A DNA stretch of 64,000 nucleotides from Ancalomicrobiaceae bacterium S20 (GTDB lineage: Bacteria > Pseudomonadota > Alphaproteobacteria > Rhizobiales > Ancalomicrobiaceae): assembly GCA_040269895.1 (NCBI GenBank), contig CP158568.1, positions 2,078,716 through 2,142,715 of the forward strand. Reading direction: 5' to 3'. The notes beneath the pieces were generated by a model. It was not told the origin of the DNA and did no database searches. It saw only the letters and a program-made list of their open reading frames with translations. Made by a program: the position numbers and the translations under genes. Within the stretch, counting starts at the first letter, position 1. Each line of letters begins with the position of its first letter. Positions 36,599 to 46,200 of the stretch are shown piece by piece.

Positions 36599-37120
36599 CT
36601 ATTTGCTCTTGCCGCGTACCGGCGCGCTCACCGGCGTCAGCCCCATCAGCACCGAGTCGGTGCCCTTCTGAGGTGCCGCCTCCATGTCTTTCTTTCTTTG
36701 CTTCTCCTCCGCCTCGCGTTGCATCTCGTCCCGCTTCAGCAGTTCGAAATAAGCGATGCAGTTCTCTTTCAGGCGCGGGGTCACGATCGCCTTGCAGTCC
36801 GACAAGCGGCGGGCCTTCTTCCTGATCCCGAGATCGAGGTCGAACTGGCGTTGCTTCTGTTCTTGCTCGATGTGCTCCTGCTCGATCCGCTGCATCATCT
36901 GGTTGTCGTCCGGTTCGGGGGCCGCCGCCCTTCCGATCAACTCCCCGACACCGTTGATGAAGTTCTGGATCGCCTGGGAGTTCGAGCCGGCGTTGCTGCT
37001 TCCCCTGGCACCGCTGCCCCGCGACGAAAAGTCGGAACTCATGGTCGCGTTGGCGCTGCCGTGCGCCGACAGAAGTAACGTCGCCAATAAAAACGCATCG
37101 CGTGCGATCCGACGGCACAT
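36599..37120 (-). CDS. secreted hypothetical protein with charged coiled-coil
   Basis: 173 residues with signal peptide MCRRIARDAFLLATLLLSAH (cleavage after ANA). A Ser/Gly-rich stretch (SSRGSGARGSSNAGSN) leads to a charged helix, MMQRIEQEHIEQEQKQRQFD, then a short segment with two cysteines (LSDCKAIVTPRLKENCIAYF) and a second charged helix. Family not recognised. It lies 80 bases upstream of the eight-cysteine protein gene on the same strand, so they may form a two-gene unit. The start is 64-80 bases from the motif at 37184-37198. Confidence 0.62.
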   Translation of the reverse strand: MCRRIARDAFLLATLLLSAHGSANATMSSDFSSRGSGARGSSNAGSNSQAIQNFINGVGELIGRAAAPEPDDNQMMQRIEQEHIEQEQKQRQFDLDLGIRKKARRLSDCKAIVTPRLKENCIAYFELLKRDEMQREAEEKQRKKDMEAAPQKGTDSVLMGLTPVSAPVRGKSK

Positions 37121-37183
37121 CGCTGGCGCCCCCCAAAGATCATCGTCAATGCCGGAATCGTAGCGGGAGCACCGCGCGGCGTC

Positions 37184-37198
37184 TTACCCCAATTGGAG
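37184..37198. promoter_or_regulatory. third copy of the TTACCYCAWTTGG motif
   Basis: TTACCCCAATTGGAG at 37184-37198 in the gap between the secreted-protein genes starting at 37120 (minus) and 37278 (plus). It matches the copy at 34708-34722 (TTACCTCATTTGGGG) at 12 of 15 positions and lies at a distance from both starts suited to promoter control. Confidence 0.45.
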
Positions 37199-37277
37199 CA
37201 TGAAGCGCGTCTGGTTCGATGGCCCTATCGGCACATCGGATCGCAACCCTTTGCTGGAAAGCTGCGGGAGACGTGTC

Positions 37278-37616
37278 ATGGAACACCAACGGACCGGGTG
37301 CCACCAGAAGACCAATCCGCGACGGCTCTACCGTCGTCTGGTCGGGTCGGCGGGCCTGATCGTCGCAACGCTCGCCTCCGGCGACGCCTGGGCCGGATGC
37401 ATGATGCAGCGTCAGTGCCGGCCCGCCTATCGCAACGAGCAGGTCATTCGCTACCAGCAGCAATGCAACACGTTCTATTTCGCCGGCCGCCGCCAAACGA
37501 GCTGCCAGAACGTTCCCGTGCGGACGATCCAGCCCGTGGCTTATCAGGACTGCTCGCAGGTCGTGCGGGTCTGCAACGACCTCGGCTCGCTGATCGGCGG
37601 TGGCCGCCGCCGTTGA
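37278..37616 (+). CDS. secreted cysteine-containing hypothetical protein
   Basis: 112 residues from ATG 37278 (MEHQRTGCHQKTNPRRLYRR), preferred over an ATG at 37200 because GGGAG at 37266-37270 gives a ribosome site and because the earlier start would abut the regulatory motif. The signal segment RRLVGSAGLIVATLASGDAWA is followed by a small mature domain with six cysteines (AGCMMQRQCRP, QQQCNTF, TSCQNVP, YQDCSQVVRVCND). No family recognised. Its composition resembles the other two secreted proteins encoded on the opposite strand next to it. Confidence 0.6.
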   Translation: MEHQRTGCHQKTNPRRLYRRLVGSAGLIVATLASGDAWAGCMMQRQCRPAYRNEQVIRYQQQCNTFYFAGRRQTSCQNVPVRTIQPVAYQDCSQVVRVCNDLGSLIGGGRRR

Positions 37617-37655
37617 GCCCGTGAGGGGGCGCAGGCGACCGCGGGCGCGTGACGA

Positions 37656-38666
37656 TCAGGGTCGCGTGCCCATGACGCTCACGTATGGCGCCGAACGGCA
37701 GCGGCCGAGGGGCGTGGCGTCGTCGACGGGTGCGTCGTCGTCGCCCTCCGAGCCGGCGGTCGTCGCGATGCCGCCGGCCGTCTCGCGCCGTCCCCGTGCC
37801 GCCAGCGCCCGGCGCTCGCAGGCACGATAGAAGCTCAGGCTGTCCCGGAGCCAAACATCGGTCGCCTGCCACAGGCGCGGCGAGAGCCGGATGTGCCGTC
37901 CGCCCGGTTCGAGGATCGTCAGCAGGCCGGCGCGCTCGGCGTCTTCGATCAACATGCGGACATGGGTGCGCGATACCGAGGCGATTTCCGCGCCGAGGTC
38001 GTAGCGCAGGCTGGTGTCGAGGCCCTCCGACCCCTCCGCCGCCTGCAGCAGCAGGAAGAGGATCAGGCAGCCGCTGTCCCTTTCGAGGAAGATCGTCATC
38101 TTGCGATGCCGGCGCGCGGCGCGGTGCAGAAGGCCGAGGTGCCGCATCATCTCGCGACGGATTGCGAGGTGGTGGGCCGGCCGGGGACCCCGCGCCTCCG
38201 GCTCGATCTCGCGATCCTCCGATACCCGTACCGCCGCCTCGAGGATGCCGAGGAACGCCGCGTCGAGCAGGATGAGCCGCTCCGTCGGCGTGATCAGGGT
38301 GACACGTCGATCGCCCGAGCTGCGGCGCTTCTCGATGAAGCCGTAGCGCTCGAGATAGGCGACGTAACTGTCGAGGCGATTGCGGCTGATGAATCGGAAG
38401 TCGCCGAGCGCGGCATGCAGGCGGCTGAGAGTCGGCCACGTCGCGCGGTTTTTGTCCTCCAGCCCCGCATGGAGCCCGAGCACCGCGGCCGTGCTCACGC
38501 AGCGCCCGATTTCCAGATAGAGACGGCTCGCATGCGCCCGCCGGGCGCAAAAGCCGATGAGACCTTCGATAAAGGTCGAGCGAGCCCTCGCGTACGAGGC
38601 TTCCGAAACAATTGGGAAGCCACGGTCACGCCCGAGTGAAATTTCTCTAATAGATGATACTGCCAA
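37656..38666 (-). CDS. putative DNA-binding protein with two winged-helix domains
   Basis: About 336 residues. The start is uncertain: TTG at 38666 lies eight bases from GAGGAA at 38674-38679, while TTG at 38672 is too close to it. Domain 1 (about residues 80-135) has LSRLHAALGDFRFISRNRLD, SYVAYLERYGFIEKRRSSGD and RRVTLITPTERL, a MarR-like winged helix with wing. Domain 2 (about 215-275) has DLGAEIASVSRTHVRMLIED, AERAGLLTILEPGGRHIRLS. The C-terminal 50 residues are low complexity. Probably a transcription regulator with a duplicated reader domain; family not identified. Divergent from the AraC gene. Confidence 0.6.
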   Translation of the reverse strand: MAVSSIREISLGRDRGFPIVSEASYARARSTFIEGLIGFCARRAHASRLYLEIGRCVSTAAVLGLHAGLEDKNRATWPTLSRLHAALGDFRFISRNRLDSYVAYLERYGFIEKRRSSGDRRVTLITPTERLILLDAAFLGILEAAVRVSEDREIEPEARGPRPAHHLAIRREMMRHLGLLHRAARRHRKMTIFLERDSGCLILFLLLQAAEGSEGLDTSLRYDLGAEIASVSRTHVRMLIEDAERAGLLTILEPGGRHIRLSPRLWQATDVWLRDSLSFYRACERRALAARGRRETAGGIATTAGSEGDDDAPVDDATPLGRCRSAPYVSVMGTRP

Positions 38667-38874
38667 GTACAATTCCTCGAATTCTTACAAAAAACTGTCT
38701 GTCCAGCCTCGACGAACCGAACAAGCGGCAACATGAAATCTTGACTCAGGCCGTTCAATTGCCTGCCGACATCGCGAAACGGTCGGTATGGAGAATGGGA
38801 CGAATTGCAAAACGCTCTGCGCGATATTGACCTCGGGTTATTCGTGCACCTACAATTTTGCATGGGAGGAGCAG

Positions 38875-39975
38875 GTGCCCGCGACAGCGCAGAAATCCAG
38901 CGGACTCGACACAGCCGGTCCCGCACCGGGCGGCATCGCGGTTCCCTTCGGGGCCGTGACCAACGAGCGCGGCTTCGAGATGTGGGCGGAGATGCTCGCG
39001 CCGATCTTCGACGTCGAGGCGCCGCGCGACGTGGTGTCGGATTTCGCCTTCGGCATCGAAAGCTGGACGCTCGGATCGGCGGTGATCGGGCGCTGCCAGG
39101 CGCCGGCCCACGCCTTCGACCGCTCGCGCCAGACCATCGCGCGGAGCGGCATCGATCATGTGATGATCCAGTTCCACAGCGACGGCGGTCTCGTCGGCGA
39201 TTTCGAGGGCCGATCGGTCCACGGCCGTCCCGGCGATATCTGTGTGTTCGACCTGGCCCGGCCGGCGCGCACCGTCTCGCCCGATTTCCGCAATACGACG
39301 CTGGTCGTGCCGCGTTCGATGCTGGAGCCGCTGGTGGCCGACTACGACGGTCTGCACGGCCTCGTCCTCCCGGCCAAGAATCCGCGCATCCGGCTGCTGC
39401 GTCGCCACATCGAGGAATTGACCGACCAGATCGCCGGCCTCGGCGCGGAGGATCTGCTCGCCCTGGTCGAGCCGACGGTCCACCTCGCCGCCGCCTGTCT
39501 CGGCACGTCGGCGGACGGCCGGATGATCACCGCTCCGGCGGTCGACCGCGCCAAGCTCGCCGCGGTCCGGAGCTTCATCGAGCGCCATCTCGCCGATCCG
39601 GCGCTCGACGCCGCGATGATCTGCCGGCAGATGGGCCTGTCCCGTTCGGTGCTCTATCGGCTGTTCGAGCCACTCGGCAGCGTCGCGGCGCACATCCGGC
39701 AGCGGCGGCTGAACCAGTGCCTGCGCGAACTCGTCTCGCCGCGCCATCGGGCCCGGCGAATCTCGGAGATCGCCTTCGGATGGGGCTTCACCAACGAAGC
39801 CTCGTTCAGCCGCGCGTTCCGCCAGGCCTTCGACGTTTCGCCGAGCGATGCCCGCCTCGCCGGCGAGCTGCGGCTGCGCCGGCGGCTCCGCGACGACGGG
39901 CCGGCCGACGGCACGGGCGCCCTGGAGCCGGAGACCGCCCTCGCCGACTGGATGATCGACCTGATGCGGGTGTGA
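38875..39975 (+). CDS. AraC family transcriptional regulator
   Basis: 366 residues from GTG 38875, chosen because GGGAGGAG at 38864-38871 is an excellent ribosome site; an in-frame ATG at 38788 would add 29 residues. The N-terminal part matches the AraC-binding-like domain (HVMIQFHSDGGLVGDFEGRS, GRPGDICVFDLARPARTVSP). The C-terminal 100 residues carry two helix-turn-helix units: DAAMICRQMGLSRSVLYRLF and RRISEIAFGWGFTNEASFSR followed by AFRQAFDVSPSDAR. It lies upstream of the giant autotransporter gene on the same strand and may regulate it. Confidence 0.85.
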   Translation: MPATAQKSSGLDTAGPAPGGIAVPFGAVTNERGFEMWAEMLAPIFDVEAPRDVVSDFAFGIESWTLGSAVIGRCQAPAHAFDRSRQTIARSGIDHVMIQFHSDGGLVGDFEGRSVHGRPGDICVFDLARPARTVSPDFRNTTLVVPRSMLEPLVADYDGLHGLVLPAKNPRIRLLRRHIEELTDQIAGLGAEDLLALVEPTVHLAAACLGTSADGRMITAPAVDRAKLAAVRSFIERHLADPALDAAMICRQMGLSRSVLYRLFEPLGSVAAHIRQRRLNQCLRELVSPRHRARRISEIAFGWGFTNEASFSRAFRQAFDVSPSDARLAGELRLRRRLRDDGPADGTGALEPETALADWMIDLMRV

Positions 39976-40020
39976 CATCAGCCGCATCAATGGGTTGGCG
40001 CGCTTGCCTGACACTTTTGG

Positions 40021-40058
40021 GGGCGATCCCCGATCTTATCAGGTGCATCGGGGCGCCC
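40021..40058 (+). terminator. hairpin downstream of the AraC gene
   Basis: Stem GGGCG-(AT)-CCCCGAT (40021-40034) with ATCGGGG-CGCCC (40047-40058), 12-base loop, no U-tract, 46 bases after the araC-type stop. The rest of the gap to 40253 is markedly A/T-rich (40085-40150), probably the autotransporter promoter region. Confidence 0.5.
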
Positions 40059-40253
40059 GCGCCGGCCATTGCAGCCTGCATACAGCTTTATCCAACTGTT
40101 TCTTATAGGTATTTTTATTGATTATGGAATTTTGATTGGCACTCCGAACGCCGTTCCAGGCGCATTGATCAGCACGTCCACTCGCATCTATGTGCGAACC
40201 CGAGGGGTGACGAACCGGTGCCTACACCGGCCGATCGCCATTGGGGGAACAGC

Positions 40254-43200
40254 ATGATTTCGATGCAGACGATGGCGGACGGTGCGGGACCGGAAGATGG
40301 TCGGGGCGCCCGGTCGGCACGTCCGAACGCGGGGCCAGATCGCGGTTTCGCGCGGCTGCGCCGGCGCGCCCGGCTGCTCGCCAGTGCCAGCTTCGCGGCC
40401 ACGCTCATTCTGGCCATGCCGCGCGCCGAGGCCGATCCGGTCGGCGGTAGTGGCGGTGCCGACCCGTATCGGCCCTCCATGCTCCGTGGCGGTGCCGGCG
40501 GCACGCTGGCCGCGCCGAACGCGCCGGCCTTGTCCAATCCGACCACGAGTGCCGCCGGTGGCGGTGGCGGCGGCCCCGGCGGCACCGGCGCCGCCGGCAG
40601 CTCAGCGACGAACACCGGGACGGGCGGGAGCGGTGGCGACGGTGGCGCCAACGGCTCGGTTGGCGCGGCGTTGCCGACCGGCGCGGCGGCGACCGGTGGC
40701 GCGGGCGGCAACGGCGGCAACGGTACGACCAGCACGGGCGGCTATTTCGGTGGCGCCGGCGGCGGCGGCGCGGGCGGCTTTGGTGCGATCGTCAGCGGCA
40801 CCGGCGATCTCGGCACGCTCGGGGTCAATGTCGCCGGCGGCAACGGCGGCAACGGCGGCGCGGGTGCGAACGGCACGGAGTTGCAGGGTGCCAACTACGG
40901 CGGCTACGGCGGCATCGGCGGCGGCGGTGGCGGCGGCGGCACCGGCCTCAACCTGACCGGCACAGGCGTCACGATCACCATCGGGGCCGGCGTCTCGGCG
41001 ACCGGTGGCAACGGCGGCAATGGCGGCGCCGCCGGTATCGGCGACTCGCCCAATTCCTGGGCGCGCCCCGGCGCGGCGGGCAATGCCGGCGACGGCATCA
41101 GCGCCAACAACGCGACGATCACCGTCAACGGCTCCGTCAGCGGCGGTGCCGGCGGCACGGTTCCCGGCGGCACGAACGGCACCGATGGTGCCGGCATCGT
41201 CGGCTCGGGTCTCACCATCAACGTCGGCGCGACCGGCGTCATCACGGGCGGCGGCACACAGGGCCTCGCGCTGAACCTCTCCGGCACCAACACGCTGTCG
41301 CTCGCGACCGGCGCCACGGTGACGGGCGGCGTCGCGACCGGCGACGCGCTCACTTTCGATCAGGCCGCCGACGCCAGCCTGTCGAGCGTGATCTCGGGCG
41401 CCGGTACGGTGACCAAGCAAGGCACCGGCAAGCTGACCCTGTCCGGCATCAACACCTACACGGGTGCGACCGCCATCAACGCCGGCACGCTCGCGCTTTC
41501 CGGCGCGGGCTCGATCGCCTCGTCGGCGTCGGTGACGCTCGCCGGCACCGGCGCATTCGACATTTCGGCGTTGACCGGCAGCGGCACCACGATCACCTCG
41601 CTGAGCAGTGCGGCGACCGGCACGTCGGTCGCGCTCGGCGCCAAGGCGCTGACCGTCGGCGACGGCAACGACAAGACCTTCGCCGGCGTGATCAACGGCA
41701 CCGGCGGTTCGCTCGTGAAGCAGGGCAGCGGCAGCCTCGTCCTGACCGGCGCCAACACCTTCACCGGCGATACCGTCATCAACGCCGGCACGATCGAGAT
41801 TCGCGGCGGCGTGGCGCTCTCCGACACGACCAAGGTGGTGCTGGCGAATGCCGCCGGCGTCGGCCTCGTCGTGACCAACAATTTCGGCGGTGCCCTGAGC
41901 GCGGCCAACACCGAAACGATCGGAAGTCTCTCCGGCGGCGGCGCGAACGGCGGCTTCGTGTCGATCGCCAGCGGGCAAAGCCTCTACATCGCGAACGGCG
42001 GCGGCAACACCTTCGGCGGCGTCCTTTCCGGCTCCGGCACCCTGCAACTGCAAGCCGGTACGTTGACGCTGACCGGTGCCAGCACGATCACGGGATCGGT
42101 CCTGCCCAGCGGCGGTTCGACCCTGGTGCTCAGCGGTGACGGCTCTCTCGCCGCGGCGCGCGTCCAGTTCGGCGTCGGCAGCACGCTCGACATATCCGGC
42201 GTGAACGGCAGCGGGACGTCGGTCAGGACCATCCACGCCAACCCGTCCAACGCACAGATCGTCCTCGGCTCCAAGACGCTGTCGTTCGGGGGCAACCCGG
42301 ACCCCGACCAGCAGGGCTCCAACTATGCCTTCAACGGCACGATCTCCGGCAGCGGCGGCATCACGCTGACCTCGGGTGGATACCGCCTCCTCGGCGACAA
42401 CACCTATACGGGCGCGACCACAGTCGACGGCGGAATCCTGTGGCTCATCCCGAGGACGAACACGTCGATCGCGTCGTCGAGCGGGCTCGTCCTCAACGGC
42501 TCCGGCGGCCTGTCGCTCGCGCGGGCGGGAAACGCCCTGGTGCCTCAGATCAAGACGCTGACCAGTTCGAGCGCGGACACCTTCGTCGACCTCGGCGCGT
42601 TGACCCTGAACCTCACCGCCGCCAACAGCAGCTTCGCCGGCGTCATCTCCGGCGCCGGCGGGTTGAAGCTCTCCGCCGGCACCGAGACGCTGACCGGCGT
42701 CAACACCTATACCGGCGCGACCACCATCGACGGCGGCACGCTGGCGCTCTCCGGCTCCGGCTCGATCGCAGCCTCGTCGGGCGTCACGCTGAACGGCACG
42801 GCCACGTTCGACATCTCCGGCCGGACCACCAGCACCTCGGTCACCGGCCTCGCCAGCACATCGGCGACGAGCACGGTGAAACTCGGCGCGCTGGCGCTGA
42901 CCGTCAACGGCACCGGCACCTCGACGCTCGCCGCCAGGGTCACCGGCACCGGCGGCAGCCTCGTCGTCACCGGCGGCACGCTGACGCTGCAGAACGGCGT
43001 CAACGATTTTACGGGCGGCATCACGGTGGGATCCGGCGGCACGCTCCGGCTGGAGGCCGACGGCGCGGCCGGCACCGGCACGATCAGCACGACCGGCTCG
43101 GTGATCGACTACGCCAACGGCGTCACCATCGGCAACGCGGTGAACGTCGCCTCGAACACGACGCAGTTTCAGGTCGTTACCGGCACGGCGACGCAGGCGG

Positions 43201-46200
43201 GCGCCATCGGGGAAACAGGCGGGCCCCGACCGATCGAGAAGATCGGCGACGGCGCGCTGATCCTCGCCGGCCCCAACACCTTCACGGGTGATACGACCAT
43301 CACCGGCGGCGTGCTCGAGGCGCGCAACGGCTCGGCCCTGTCCGATACGGCCAAGGTCACGCTGGCGAACGCCGCCGGCGTGGGCCTGACCGTGACCGAC
43401 TCCGAGACGATCGGCGCGCTCGCCGGGGGTGGGACGAACCGCGGCACGGTGGCGATCAACACGGGGCAGACGCTGACGCTGACCAACGGCGGCGGCAACG
43501 CCTTCGCCGGCACCATCACCGGCCAGGGCGGCCTCGCGCTCCTCGCCGGTACCCAGACGCTGTCGGGCTCCAACGACTATGCCGGCGGCACCAGCATCGC
43601 CGCCGGCGCCACGCTGCAGATCGGTGTCAGCGGCGCGCTCGGCACCGGCACTGTGACCTTCACGGGCACAGCGACGCTCGCAGGCCTCGCGGATGCGGGG
43701 ATCTCCAACCAGATCGACCTCGGCGACGGCGCGGCCGTCACGATCGGCGCTGCGGCGGGCACCAGCCTCACGCTTTCGCCGAACGCCTTCAACCTCAACG
43801 GTTCGACGGCGCGCACCCTGCACATCGGCTCGACCGCGGCCGGCCTGACCGGCCGCGTCGTGCTGTCGGCGGCCGCCATTTCGGCCGGCGCGAACCAGTC
43901 GATCGCCATCGACGCGGGCACGCTCGTCGTCGGCTCCGATCAGGTCGCCGACAACCTGTCGGGCGTCGCCGCGATCGCTGTCAATACCGGCGCAGCGTTC
44001 GACCTCCGGGGCCGGCAGGTCAACGTCAACAACCTGACCGGCGCGGGCACGGTCACCAGCCGCTTCGAGGGCACCGCCGTCCTCCAGCTCAACAATACCG
44101 TCGACACGACCTTCTCGGGCCAGATCGTCGATGGCCCCACCCGCGCCTATGTCGCGGTGACCAAGGCCGGCGCCGGCACGATCACGCTCTCGGGCACCAA
44201 TACCTTCAGCCGCGGCCTGATCATCGGCGGCGGCACCGTTGTGGCGTCGCATGTGACCGGCGGCGTCGTGGACGGCATCGGCTCGGGCGTGCTCACTCTC
44301 TCGGGCGGCACTTTCGCGACGGCGCAGACCAGCACCGTGAACAACAGCGTCGTCGTGGACGGCGGCGGCACCGTGGCCGCGGCGACCGGCACGACCCTGA
44401 CGCTCGCAGGGCTGCTGCAAACCGAGAACGGCGGCCAGACGCTGCATTTCGGCTCGGCCGGCGCCACGGGCACGGTCGTGCTCGGCCAGAGCAGCAACAG
44501 CGTCGGCAACGGCACGCGCTTCGCCGTCGATGCCGGCACCTTGCTGATCAGCACCACCACCGCGGCGGCCTTCACACAGGATCCGAACTTCGCCGGCGCG
44601 ACGGTTGCGGCCGGCGCGACGCTCGCCGTCTCCGGCGGCCTGACGATCGGCGGCGCGAGCACGGCGAGCGGCACGATCCGTAACCTCGGCGGCGACAACC
44701 GCCTCTCCGGCACGATGACGCTCTCGGGCGACGCGAGCATCGTCTCGCTCGGCGGCACGCTGACGATCGACACGATCGCCGGCGGCGCGCGCAATCTGTC
44801 GATCGCCGGGCCGGGCAACACCTCGATCGGCTCGGCAAGCACCACCGGCGTGCTGACCGTGACGAGCGGGACGACGACGCTGACCGGCACGAACGCGTTC
44901 GGCGGCATCGTCAACCGGGCCGGTGCGACCATCGTCAACACCGGCCGAACGACCGACGACCTCGACAACGCCGGCACCTATACGAACAGCGGCACGCAGA
45001 CGGCGGTGGTCGCCTCGAACACGGGCACGATCACCAACACCGCCGCCGGGACCTGGACCGGCAATGTCGTCTCGAATGCCAGCAGCATCACCAACAACGG
45101 CATCTGGAACGGCAACGTTCTCAACAACGCCGGGCAGATCACCAACACCGGCACCTGGAACGGCACGCTGGTCAACACCGCGACCGGGACCTTGATCAAC
45201 ACCGGCACGTGGAACGGCACGATCACCTCGACGTCGCTCAACGTGACCAATTCCGGCACGGTGAACGCCTCCGGCTCGATCGGCGGCCGGGTCGACAACC
45301 AGAACGGCGGCGCGTTGAGGGTCTCGTCCGGCGGCGCGACGATCGGCGGCGATCTGAACAACACCGGCACGGCGACCGTGACCGCCGCCGACGGCAACCT
45401 GACCGTCAGGGGCACCCTGACCAACGGTTCGACCGCCGGGACCGGCATCCAGGTGGCGGCCGATCGGACGCTGACCGCCGGTGCGATCCAGAACGGCGCC
45501 GGCGCCACCACCGCCAGCGCGGGCACGATCATCGCGTCGGTCGCCAACGCCGGCGGAACGATCAACCTCGCCGGCACCGTCACCGGCGCGATCACCAACA
45601 CGAGCGGCACGATCAACGTCACCGGCACGCTCGGCCACACCGGCGCGCTCGCCAATGCCGGCACACTGAACGTGACCGCCGGCACGTTCACGACCTCCGG
45701 CCGGGTGACCAATGGCGGCGCGCTCTCGGTCGCGAGCGGTGCCACGCTGGTCGCCACCGTCGGCGGCATCGCCAACGCGGCCACCGGCACGATCGTCAAC
45801 GGCGGCACGATCAACGACGACCTCGACAACGCCGGCACGGTGACCAACAACGCCACTTTCAACGCCGTGGTGGCCACCAACACCGGCACGATCACCAATG
45901 CGGCGACCGGCACCTGGACCGGCGCCGTCAACTCCAACGCCGGCACGCTCATCAATCAGGGCGCCTGGACCGGCAACGTCGCCGCCAACACGGGCCGGCT
46001 GACGAACAGCGGCACCTGGACCGGCACGATCGCCAACGCGGCCGGCGGCACGCTCAACAACGCGGCCTCCGGCCGGATCTCGGGCTCGGTCGGCAATGCC
46101 GGCACCTTCACCAACACGGGCCTGCTTTCGGGCGGTCTGGCCAACAGCGGCACCGTTTTCGCCAACGGCGGCTCGATTCTCGGCGCCGTCGCCAACACGA

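Noticed and set aside
40440-41240. Glycine-codon repeats resembling a short tandem array or CRISPR-like repeat
   Set aside because: They are irregular GGC/GGT codon runs inside the autotransporter reading frame, with no constant repeat or unique spacers.
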